From NCBI GenBank assembly GCA_031274525.1, contig JAISQA010000026.1:1-35976 (forward strand): a DNA stretch of 35,976 nucleotides. The letters run 5' to 3'. The notes beneath the pieces are model-generated. The model was not told the DNA's origin. It did not search any database and was given only the letters and a program-made list of their open reading frames with translations. Origin of the DNA: Candidatus Margulisiibacteriota bacterium (GTDB lineage: Bacteria > Margulisbacteria > Termititenacia > Termititenacales > Termititenacaceae). The position numbers and the translations under genes were made by a program. Below, in pieces: positions 1 to 7,783 of this stretch; positions within the stretch are counted from its first letter, which is position 1; each line of letters starts with the position of its first letter.

Positions 1-204
1 CCTTTCGGAGGATCGGCGGTATCTGGCCGGAACGGAGCCTCTGGAGCTGAAGCGGGTGGAGAGGGAGGAATTATCGGTGGCGCCGGGGGCATAGAGGCCC
101 ATTTCAGCGGCGAGCAGCATGTAGGAAGGTTCTATAGTAGTGTTGCCGGGGTTGATACCGGTCACGGCCATGCGCTGGGTGAGCTCCTGAGTGTTGAGGG
201 TCAT
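1..204 (-). CDS. Hypothetical protein, 5' part only (runs off window); similar N-terminus to the upstream gene 201..632
   Basis: Reverse strand reads MTLNTQELTQRMAVTGINPGNTTIEPSYMLLAAEMGLYAPG...; its ATG overlaps the TGA of 201..632 (ATGA). Confidence 0.6.
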   Translation of the reverse strand, partial: MTLNTQELTQRMAVTGINPGNTTIEPSYMLLAAEMGLYAPGATDNSSLSTRFSSRGSVPARYRRSSER

Positions 205-632
205 AAGAGCCCTCCATTCCACTGTCCGGACAGTATATGGATTGGATTATCCCTGAGGATCTGGTTATATATTTTAGCTAGTTTTTCCTGGATAGATAGG
301 GAGGGATCAAATAATTCGGGGATATTGTTTAGAAGTCTGTCAATTTCGGGATCTGAAGGTTTGATACAGGTCTCTAAATCGCTGTCATTACCGCCGGGAT
401 CGGGCAGGCGGGTAAAGACCGGGGCGGGGTCCGGTATTTTTGGTCTACCCCCCCCCCCCGGAGAATGTAAGGCAGGGGTCAAATCGTGTAGTGGTTTCAG
501 GGCATAACAGCCCATTTCCGTGGCGAGGGAGAGATATTCGGGCTGGATGTCAGTATTTGAGACAATACCGGCATCTGCAATCCTCCGATTGATTTCCAGC
601 AAGCTATCCCGATCTGCTATATTGAGGCTCAC
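201..632 (-). CDS. Hypothetical protein containing a poly-G/C tract; paralogous N-terminal motif with 1..204
   Basis: 143-aa ORF with GTG start preceded by GGGGG; motif NTDIQPEYLSLATEMGCYA matches NTTIEPSYMLLAAEMGLYA of the next gene. Confidence 0.55.
   Translation of the reverse strand: MSLNIADRDSLLEINRRIADAGIVSNTDIQPEYLSLATEMGCYALKPLHDLTPALHSPGGGGRPKIPDPAPVFTRLPDPGGNDSDLETCIKPSDPEIDRLLNNIPELFDPSLSIQEKLAKIYNQILRDNPIHILSGQWNGGLL
448..459. repeat. Homopolymeric C12 tract inside CDS 201..632
   Basis: Direct reading: tctacccccccccccccggag contains 12 consecutive C. Confidence 0.9.
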
Positions 633-1881
633 AATATCCCCCGGTGTTTTGACAAAAAACAGATAAACTTATACCCGCTTTTACACGGTTTATACGCTGG
701 TATCGATATTTACCTGCGGTATTATGCATTGATTGTTTGTGGTGTATGTGCGGCCCGGAGAGATCGTGCTCCCCGGAGGTATTAAATAAATGCCCAACAT
801 TTCTGGAAATATGCCTCTGGTGGTATCGCACGCTTAACATATCCGGCTTGTCCTCATCGATCAATAGCACAGGAAACGCCAGGCTATTTCCCGGCGCATT
901 TGGATATTCCTGTCTTAATATTTCCCAGGGTGTCTGGTTGTCTTTATTCCTGTTTTTACGCACATAGTTAAAATCCACCATATAGGTGTATTCTTTCCGC
1001 TTCATATCCGCCAGGTCGGTATAGTGTTCCAGATCGTAAAACTCCTCTTCTATCAGTCTGTGAAATGTTTCTACGTCCGAGTTAAACGTCGGGGAGGCGG
1101 GCGGTATCCGGCATAATTGCATACCCGCTTTCTCTACTACTACTTGTTCAAAATACGTCAGCCCTGTATGTTTCTTCCCCCCGCCGTTGAACTCACTGCC
1201 ATTGTCTGTCTGGATAGTTATTTTGCTTACATCAAATCCACTAGCGCTTAAATGCTTTCCCACCAATTCCATAAAAGCGCCTGTATTTTCCTGCGTGTTT
1301 CGTTTCATCAAGGCTACGAATGTTGCTCCGGTCTTTACATCCCGCGCCGTCACTTCATATCGGGGGTATTCTTGCTGGTTTTTCAGAAATTGCGGCCAGT
1401 ATGTTGCTATATCCGTTAAAACCTTTACGTCCACCTGCAGTTTCTCAAACGCTTTATATAGTCTCTTCGTACTCCACAGAAAATGTCTTTTCTTGTGGTA
1501 TTTTTTTCTCTTTCGTCCCGGTCCATGGTCCCGTATTATTCTCTGGATACACCCTTTACCATATTCGGTTATATCGAACCGTTCTATCAATTTTCTGCTG
1601 CCGTAGCGGTTTTTCGTCTGTTTGCGCAGCAAAACAATATACTTCTCGAACTCCAGGCTGCATTTATTCGGTATTCGGTGCGGCCGTCTGGATATTTCGC
1701 TCAACCCGGATATCCCCTGTTCTGCGTATCTCCTGCGCCATTTACGCACTGTCCAGATACTGCATTTGAACAGTCTGGCTGTCGGTTTCAGCCCGATGGC
1801 ATAACTGCTTTTTACTAATTGCAGTCGTAATTCATATTTGTGCTCTCTTTTAACTATTTTCATTATATTGTAATATTTCAC
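604..1881 (-). CDS. IS481-like DDE transposase (HTH + integrase core)
   Basis: HTH-like N-terminus (LKPTARLFKCSIWTVRKWRRRYAEQGISGL) and DDE core motifs VDVKVL, QTDNGSEF, DVETFHRLIEEEFY. Confidence 0.85.
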   Translation of the reverse strand: MKYYNIMKIVKREHKYELRLQLVKSSYAIGLKPTARLFKCSIWTVRKWRRRYAEQGISGLSEISRRPHRIPNKCSLEFEKYIVLLRKQTKNRYGSRKLIERFDITEYGKGCIQRIIRDHGPGRKRKKYHKKRHFLWSTKRLYKAFEKLQVDVKVLTDIATYWPQFLKNQQEYPRYEVTARDVKTGATFVALMKRNTQENTGAFMELVGKHLSASGFDVSKITIQTDNGSEFNGGGKKHTGLTYFEQVVVEKAGMQLCRIPPASPTFNSDVETFHRLIEEEFYDLEHYTDLADMKRKEYTYMVDFNYVRKNRNKDNQTPWEILRQEYPNAPGNSLAFPVLLIDEDKPDMLSVRYHQRHISRNVGHLFNTSGEHDLSGPHIHHKQSMHNTAGKYRYQRINRVKAGISLSVFCQNTGGYCEPQYSRSG

Positions 1882-2022
1882 GGGGAGGATCCTTTCGTTT
1901 GCTAGACGTGGGTTCCTCCTTACTTTATCAGTCCTTCATATCTTTTCTCTAATTCCCTGAAATATCTTTCCCCCATACTTCTCAATCTCTCCAGGGGAGC
2001 ACGATCTCTCCGGGCTAACACA
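747..2022 (-). mobile_element. IS481-like insertion sequence
   Basis: Perfect 22-bp inverted repeat gcccggagagatcgtgctcccc (753-774) / ggggagcacgatctctccgggc (1994-2015). TGTG/CACA lie just outside, flanked by near-identical 15-mers attgtttgtggtgta (732-746) and attgtttgtgttgtt (2023-2037). Encloses most of a DDE transposase. Confidence 0.7.
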
Positions 2023-2062
2023 ATTGTTTGTGTTGTTTGTGTGTGGCCCCAAAGAAAGGGAC

Positions 2063-2123
2063 AAAGAAAGGGACAGGTATAATGTCCAAATGTCCTGCCC
2101 AGGGAAAGTGACAGGTATAATGT
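2063..2123. repeat. Two copies of a dispersed short motif AAAGAAAGGGACAGGTATAATG
   Basis: aaagaaagggacaggtataatgt (2063-2085) and gggaaagtgacaggtataatgt (2102-2123). Confidence 0.75.
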
Positions 2124-2134
2124 ATGAACCTTGA

Positions 2135-2373
2135 GGAGTGTAAATAAAACAGGGTAAACGGCCTGTTTAAGTCAGGGCAATCGTTATAGAAAAAATAATT
2201 CGGAATTATTCCAGATAGAGCAAAAGCGGTGTTGCCGCAGGTACATAGCCCCGAAGGATGCGGGCAGTAGGTACGCAGAGCGAACAGATAAGAAATAAAA
2301 TGTTACAGTCAAAGCTTTTGCGGCGCAGGAACAAGAACACATTTGTCCGTTTACGCAGTTTTATTTACACTCC
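2135..2373. mobile_element. Short (~239 bp) non-coding element bounded by 27-bp inverted repeats; MITE-like or deleted IS remnant
   Basis: GGAGTGTAAATAAAACAGGGTAAACGG (2135-2161) versus reverse complement of 2347-2373 GGAGTGTAAATAAAACTGCGTAAACGG: 25/27 identical. Confidence 0.75.
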
Positions 2374-2405
2374 CGAACTTTTACGACGACCGACAGCGGC
2401 CACAA

Positions 2406-3257
2406 CTATAGTTTTTCTATCTCCGCTGCGGACAGGCCGGTAATCTCCCGGATTTGCTCCAGAGATATACCCAGCGCTTTCATCTTACGCGCATCAGCTA
2501 GTTTGCCCTCCTGCCTGCCTTCAAGCAATCCTTCCTGTCTGGCATCAAAGAGCCGGCTGTTCCAATCGCTCAAACCCATCTCCCGCATCTGATAAGCACG
2601 CAAGGCCTCGTCATCAGCGGACACATAAGTTATCCTTTTCTGCGCTTCCTGTATCGCTTTGTCCATATTTATTATCTCCTTTAAGGTACCCTCCGGCGTG
2701 CTCTTATCAAAAAACGCCAGCCACCGCTGCAAAGGGTCGCCCTCTACATCCTTCTCAATTATACTCCGCCATTTTACCATATCTACAAAATGTATTTCCA
2801 ATGCATCAGTTAAGAAGCAGTTTTTGTGCGTGTCCTCCCGGATATGAAAAATACTGTGAAAATCTACTTCCGGCCTAAACTCAAAATCCACGATATTGAT
2901 AGCGATGACTTTCGGTAAATCTGTATACACCTGACCGGCTTTTATCCCTCTGACATATTCCCTGCTCCAGTAGAATAAACTGCGTCTGGCCATATCCTTA
3001 AATCTACAGACTTGCACCTCTATATTTATCTTACCGCCGTCATTGGTCACGGCCCGGATATCCAGAATACTGGTCTTATCCCCGATGATCTCCGGCGTCA
3101 GGGTCTTGTTTTCCAGTATTTCCACGCCCTGTAATTTATTCTGCCCGGTTCTTTTTAACACGGCGTTCAGGAAAGATAATAATTGTTTTTCATCTCCTTT
3201 TTCCCCCATATATTTCATGAACAAAAAATCATTTAACGGGTTCAACCTCTCTGTCAT
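2406..3257 (-). CDS. Rpn family / PD-(D/E)XK nuclease family transposase-like protein
   Basis: MTERLNPLNDFLFMKYMGEKGDE...ILDIRAVTNDGGKINIEVQV...RSLFYWSREYVRGIKAGQVYTDLPKVIAINIVDF is characteristic of the family. Confidence 0.9.
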   Translation of the reverse strand: MTERLNPLNDFLFMKYMGEKGDEKQLLSFLNAVLKRTGQNKLQGVEILENKTLTPEIIGDKTSILDIRAVTNDGGKINIEVQVCRFKDMARRSLFYWSREYVRGIKAGQVYTDLPKVIAINIVDFEFRPEVDFHSIFHIREDTHKNCFLTDALEIHFVDMVKWRSIIEKDVEGDPLQRWLAFFDKSTPEGTLKEIINMDKAIQEAQKRITYVSADDEALRAYQMREMGLSDWNSRLFDARQEGLLEGRQEGKLADARKMKALGISLEQIREITGLSAAEIEKL

Positions 3258-3412
3258 ACTTTTTACCTGCCTTTCTTAAAATGTTGGGTTAGCCACACAA
3301 CCTGAAAACAGCAAAATTTATGCCAACTGGCATATTTTATGAGTTTTTTACTTTTGGAAAGAGTTTTGACGTCTGCACTATAGAAACGAAAACTTTACTA
3401 CCCTCTACCTGA

Positions 3413-3433
3413 GAGAAAGGGACAGGTAAAAGA
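3413..3433. repeat. Copy of dispersed motif (gagaaagggacaggtaaaaga)
   Basis: Same core AAAGGGACAGGT as at 2063, 18592 and 35370. Confidence 0.65.
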
Positions 3434-3532
3434 GAACCGAGGCGAGACACCCCTGCCGCTGCGGTTCGTCTCCGCTCACCGACCAGCGGCTGTCCCCCTT
3501 AGGGGTACTAACTGGCTGTATCTGAACTGCTG

Positions 3533-3555
3533 GTTTCCCTTTATAAGGGGGAAAC
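3533..3555. other. Hairpin-forming inverted repeat
   Basis: gtttccctttataagggggaaac. Confidence 0.4.
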
Positions 3556-3614
3556 GACCTTATTTTGACCTTAAATTAACCGCATTTACTTTTGAGCGGC
3601 TGCTATAGTAGTAA

Positions 3615-3876
3615 TTAACTTGTTTCCTTTGATAGCTTCAAGTTGTATCCAAGTAGATCTATTACGTTGAATATTGTTTTAAAGTTTGGATTTCCTTTAC
3701 TGGACAAAGAATGGTAAAGACTTTCCCTGCCAACTCCTGATTTTTTTGCAAGCTTACTCATCATTTTTCTGGCCTTGGCTACCGCCCCTAAAGTAGTAGG
3801 AATAAAATCGGGATCTCCTTCCTCAAAACAACTTCTAAGAACTCGTTAATATCCTTTTCTGTATTTAAGTCAAGAA
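3615..3876 (-). pseudogene. HigA-like addiction-module antitoxin remnant
   Basis: Reverse strand: DLNTEKDINEFL in one frame, then LRSCFEEGDPDFIPTTLGAVAKARKMMSKLAKKSGVGRESLYHSLSSKGNPNFKTIFNVIDLLGYNLKLSKETS* in a shifted frame; TGA/TAG in frame just upstream. Confidence 0.75.
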
Positions 3877-4005
3877 TCTATCATCCTGCTAATTCTGGCC
3901 GCGATAGAATTGCTTGAGTGCACTTTTCGCGGAGTGCGCTTTACCAAACGGTAAAACAAACGATGCCAAGGATTGAAATAGAAAAAATAGTCGCTTCGTT
4001 TTTTG

Positions 4006-4704
4006 CTAGATTTCCTTCCCGCAGTGCGGACAGATTTTATCAGGCTGCTCCTTGCCTTTACTCGCCGCGCTTATAAAACCAGAACTGATAATGCCGGAGG
4101 GTAGAGCCACCAAGCCGATACCCAGTATAGCAATTATGCCGCTCAATATTTTCCCTGCAACAGTTATAGGGTATACGTCTCCATATCCGACGGTCGTCAG
4201 CGTGGCCACTGCCCACCACAGTGTAGCTGGTATATTTGGAAACTTATCCGGCTGCACGGCATTTTCTATCGAGTACATCATTGACGAAGCCAGCAGAAGC
4301 AGTAATCCGGTTATAAATATCGTCATAAATATTTTTTCTTTTTCACTGTTAAAAACAGCGGCCATAATATCCAGAGATTTATGGTATCTTTTTAACTTCA
4401 ACACTCTAAATAATCGGAATAAACGCAAAATCCTCAAATACCGCAGATCAACGACAATGACCAGCGGCAAATAAAATGGCAGAATTGCCAAGAGGTCGAT
4501 TATTGCAATAAAAGAAATCACATACTTTATGCGCGGAAATTTGGATTTGGGATATTTATAGTCTGCCGTCCATAATCGTAAAATGTATTCCACAGAGAAA
4601 ACAATCACCGAAAAACATTCAAATATACTTAACTGGCTTCCATAGCTAGATGCAATATTTTCAAAAGAGCTTAAAATAACGGCGACTACATTTAGAATAA
4701 TCAA
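4006..4704 (-). CDS. Voltage-gated potassium channel-like / ion transporter with C-terminal CPHCGKEI
   Basis: S4-like LRYLRILRLFRLFRVLKLKR and selectivity filter TVGYGD; homologous reading continues upstream to 4785 across a TAG (4756-4758). Confidence 0.85.
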   Translation of the reverse strand: MIILNVVAVILSSFENIASSYGSQLSIFECFSVIVFSVEYILRLWTADYKYPKSKFPRIKYVISFIAIIDLLAILPFYLPLVIVVDLRYLRILRLFRLFRVLKLKRYHKSLDIMAAVFNSEKEKIFMTIFITGLLLLLASSMMYSIENAVQPDKFPNIPATLWWAVATLTTVGYGDVYPITVAGKILSGIIAILGIGLVALPSGIISSGFISAASKGKEQPDKICPHCGKEI

Positions 4705-4789
4705 AAAAATTAAAAACCAATCAAAAGCCGTGCTCCATTTGTTGCCGTTGGATTTCTAAATAATATCAAATATAAATTTTTTCACTTAT

Positions 4790-5914
4790 CTAAGTGTTTT
4801 CGATAATCAGCTTGCCTAAAATTGCACCACAAATGTCCCCTGTATTATTGGAAAATTGTATCAATGGACTCTTACCTGTGTCTTTCTGTATTTGTATACC
4901 GTCCGAATAAACATCAAAATCAAGTATTTTTTTGAATGGAATGGTTTTGTTTCCACGACCACCCATAAAAACGATTCTCTTATTGGTTAGATATATTTTG
5001 CCGCTGTCAATGTTTCTCCACACATCTTCCGTAACTCGCTGCGGTGATACGCTGCCAATCTTGTAATAAACGCCTTTCATTATCTTTGCGCGCATTACCA
5101 CACCACTATAATTTATGCGTTGTGTAACTGTTCTTTGCTCATGCCATTCAGCATCAACAGAAAAATGACATTGTTCGTTTCTCTGCAAGGCAATGTCTAC
5201 CTTAACAATTGGTAAATTTCCATTTTCGATTTGCCAAAACAATCTATATTTATCCAGTGTTTCTTGTGTCGCTGAATCATGAATAATGTTCACACCTAGA
5301 TTTTTTGAAATTGCCTCAATTTCTTTTTCCTCATCTGGTGAAAGTTTCCTGTCAGACACAGCATTGTCAAAGAATTTCTGAACTATGGCTGTAGCGCTTT
5401 CTTCATATATTTTTTTAGCAATTTCCTCTGGTAACGCCAGATTTTTTTCTATCTTTTCGAGCATAGATTTTTCCTCTTTGCTCAATCTGTTATCCGCCAA
5501 TGCATCCTTGACTGCCGACTTGTATATTTTAGCCGTTAATTCATTATATGTGTCTTTGGTGGTGCTGTCGGTCAAGTTTAGAATTTTCTTTAGATGGCTT
5601 AATTCTTTTAGTTCAGTATCGGACAAATGTTTATCCCTTAAACAATATTCTAAGTAAGTTCGGTAAAATTCCAGCAATTGTTTTTTAAATGCCTTATTGA
5701 TGTTGACTTCGTATCTAGTGGCTATTTCGCAAATATCATCCAATGAAATATCCAGCAATTTCTTTGTAGCGAATAGATTGTTAATTTCAACTAGGGCATT
5801 ATTTTTTGGTTGGATGTTAAATAGCTTTTGCAGAAAACTCGGCCTAGTCAGCTCTTGTGCCATAAAAACATCATATGAGAAGTGAGCTTTTTCTTTATCA
5901 TCTTGCATTGCCAA
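4790..5914 (-). CDS. TerB-like helical domain plus C-terminal PH-like domain protein
   Basis: Repeated acidic helical segments (DALADNRLSKEEKSMLEKIEKNL, DRKLSPDEEKEIEAISKNL) resemble TerB-like domains; C-terminus GKIYLTNKRIVFMGGRGNKTIPFKKILDFDVYSDGIQI resembles bacterial PH/GRAM folds. Confidence 0.55.
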   Translation of the reverse strand: MAMQDDKEKAHFSYDVFMAQELTRPSFLQKLFNIQPKNNALVEINNLFATKKLLDISLDDICEIATRYEVNINKAFKKQLLEFYRTYLEYCLRDKHLSDTELKELSHLKKILNLTDSTTKDTYNELTAKIYKSAVKDALADNRLSKEEKSMLEKIEKNLALPEEIAKKIYEESATAIVQKFFDNAVSDRKLSPDEEKEIEAISKNLGVNIIHDSATQETLDKYRLFWQIENGNLPIVKVDIALQRNEQCHFSVDAEWHEQRTVTQRINYSGVVMRAKIMKGVYYKIGSVSPQRVTEDVWRNIDSGKIYLTNKRIVFMGGRGNKTIPFKKILDFDVYSDGIQIQKDTGKSPLIQFSNNTGDICGAILGKLIIENT

Positions 5915-5959
5915 AACATCCTTTCCTATTTTTTATTTTTATAGCTATAATTATCAGTT

Positions 5960-6103
5960 TTAGTTTTGTTTGGGCTGGTTCTCTCGTGAGATTGAACGTA
6001 GGTGCCATTCTTTATTATAGTATTCTTTTACCTTAACAGTTTTAGCGAAACAGAGCGAGACGGAAACCAGAAGCGCAAGAATCAGCACGGTAATTTTTCT
6101 CAT
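5960..6103 (-). CDS. Small secreted peptide (47 aa)
   Basis: MRKITVLILALLVSVSLCFAKTVKVKEYYNKEWHLRSISRENQPKQN; SD aaaggag before the internal ATG; signal peptide with AxA-like cleavage region. Confidence 0.6.
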   Translation of the reverse strand: MRKITVLILALLVSVSLCFAKTVKVKEYYNKEWHLRSISRENQPKQN

Positions 6104-6126
6104 AGAACTCCTTTCTGATTTAATTT

Positions 6127-6465
6127 TTAAGGCTCGCACTCCGCGCACGAGACATATCCGTTATCTATGAATAACTGCCTGTTGCTTGTTGGCCCGTCAA
6201 AAGGCCAGGTGTACGGTATAGTTTCTACGACATAACATGTTGTTTTGTGCAGAATCTGGTGGGTTTCATCTCCGATGTACATCGTCGCCGGCGGCTGCTC
6301 TGACGAACCGCCGTCATTGCCACCGCTTTCTTTTTCCATTTTTCCGCAACCGGAGAAAAATAACGAAAAAAATATTGTCGAAATGAGAATGCAATAATGC
6401 AGTGTATTTTTCGTGTATTTATGCCAAAAATTATAGGGTAGAAACATTTTATACCGAGTCAACAT
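6127..6465 (-). CDS. Lipoprotein with Ada-like metal-binding C-terminus
   Basis: Lipobox LFFSGC; C-terminal MYIGDETHQILHKTTCYVV...RQLFIDNGYVSCAECEP resembles the Ada-type Zn-binding motif (H..C...GY.PC..C.P). Confidence 0.65.
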   Translation of the reverse strand: MLTRYKMFLPYNFWHKYTKNTLHYCILISTIFFSLFFSGCGKMEKESGGNDGGSSEQPPATMYIGDETHQILHKTTCYVVETIPYTWPFDGPTSNRQLFIDNGYVSCAECEP

Positions 6466-6669
6466 TCAAATTCATTCTACATAACCTGCCAAAAAATTAC
6501 AACAGCAAAATTTGTAAACCGGCCTTTTTTGAAAATACAAAGTCGCGCAAACACCGTATTTATAAGGCTTTCCGCAAAATGGCCGATTTATGATTTTGCC
6601 GAATATGCTATACTTAAATTTGTTCCGGGTGGTTAGGTGAAACTAGCGATATTTTAGTGAGGTGTAATT

Positions 6670-6801
6670 ATGGCTTTACCGATAGCGGCAACTCCGATAT
6701 TAGAGGGCGATGACGCAAAGCGATTTTATGAGGAAATGGCAGAGAACGAGAAAAAGGGTATTTCCGCTAAACCCGTTTATGTCCCGGCTGACAATTCGTA
6801 A
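6670..6801 (+). CDS. Small antitoxin-like protein, 43 aa
   Basis: MALPIAATPILEGDDAKRFYEEMAENEKKGISAKPVYVPADNS with SD gaggtg; not in the ORF track because it is under 60 aa. Confidence 0.5.
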   Translation: MALPIAATPILEGDDAKRFYEEMAENEKKGISAKPVYVPADNS

Positions 6802-6981
6802 GTTTCCACGCTGTCCGGGTGCCGTATCTCAAACATTGTCTTGACTGCGGCGGAGTACAGGTTGTTATTTACTGGAGCATTGGACTTTATGACCACCAGC
6901 GTAATGTTCAGACGCATTGCCATTTTGCGCCAAAAATGTTAAAAAAACGAGGTTAAAATTCCGCTGCAAGGGGGGGCATCT

Positions 6982-7734
6982 ATGCGTAAACCAATTATGG
7001 CCGGTAACTGGAAACTGAACAAAACGCCCAACGAGACTATCGTTTTTGTGGAAGAAATCAAGCCCCTGCTGGCCGGTGTGGACGATGTGGAAATAGTCAT
7101 CTGCCCGCCGTTTACTTCGATCAATGTGGCCACTTATCTGACCAAAAACACCAATATCAAGGTCGGCGCGCAGAATCTCTACTGGGAAAAATCCGGCGCG
7201 TTCACCGGCGAGGTGTCCGGCGAGATGCTTAAAGAGCTGGGCTGCGATTATGTGATTATCGGTCATTCCGAGCGGCGCCAGTATTTTGGCGAGACCGACC
7301 GGACGGTCAATAAAAAGATCCTGTCTGCGTTTGCCGCGGGTCTGATCCCGATCGTCTGCGTGGGCGAGACCTTGCAGGAGCGCGCGGCCGGCCGGATCGA
7401 ACAGGTGATCTCCACGCAGATCCGCGAGGGCTTGAAGGGGCTCAATGCCAGAGAGCATGGCAAAATTATCATCGCCTATGAACCGGTCTGGGCGATCGGC
7501 ACAGGCCAGACCGCCACGCCGGAGCAGGCCAACGCGGCGCATATGCTGATTCGTAAATTGCTGACGGAAATTTTGGGCGAGGCCGCGCAGGCCGTGCGTA
7601 TCCAGTACGGCGGTTCGGTCAAGCCGGACAATGTCAAAGAGCTGCTGGCGCAGCCGGATATTGACGGCGCATTGATCGGCGGCGCGGCCTTGAAAGCCGA
7701 TTCGTTTGAAAAGCTGGTGAAATTTGGCAGATAA
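6982..7734 (+). CDS. tpiA: Triosephosphate isomerase
   Basis: MRKPIMAGNWKLNK...VIIGHSERR...IAYEPVWAIGTG...YGGSV. Confidence 0.98.
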   Translation: MRKPIMAGNWKLNKTPNETIVFVEEIKPLLAGVDDVEIVICPPFTSINVATYLTKNTNIKVGAQNLYWEKSGAFTGEVSGEMLKELGCDYVIIGHSERRQYFGETDRTVNKKILSAFAAGLIPIVCVGETLQERAAGRIEQVISTQIREGLKGLNAREHGKIIIAYEPVWAIGTGQTATPEQANAAHMLIRKLLTEILGEAAQAVRIQYGGSVKPDNVKELLAQPDIDGALIGGAALKADSFEKLVKFGR

Positions 7735-7783
7735 CAGCAATCCTGACGGCAGGGTCGTGAACACAATAATTAAGGAGTAAAAA

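Noticed and set aside
1187-1818. Plus-strand ORFs across the transposase (1187..1606, 1320..1769, 1483..1818)
   Set aside because: Antisense shadow frames of the IS transposase.
6819-6956. Small plus ORF VPYLKHCLDCGGVQVVIYWSIGLYDHQRNVQTHCHFAPKMLKKRG
   Set aside because: Short, no SD, no recognisable family; likely chance in the gap before tpiA.
6865-7764. 299-aa minus-strand ORF over tpiA
   Set aside because: Antisense to an unambiguous triosephosphate isomerase.
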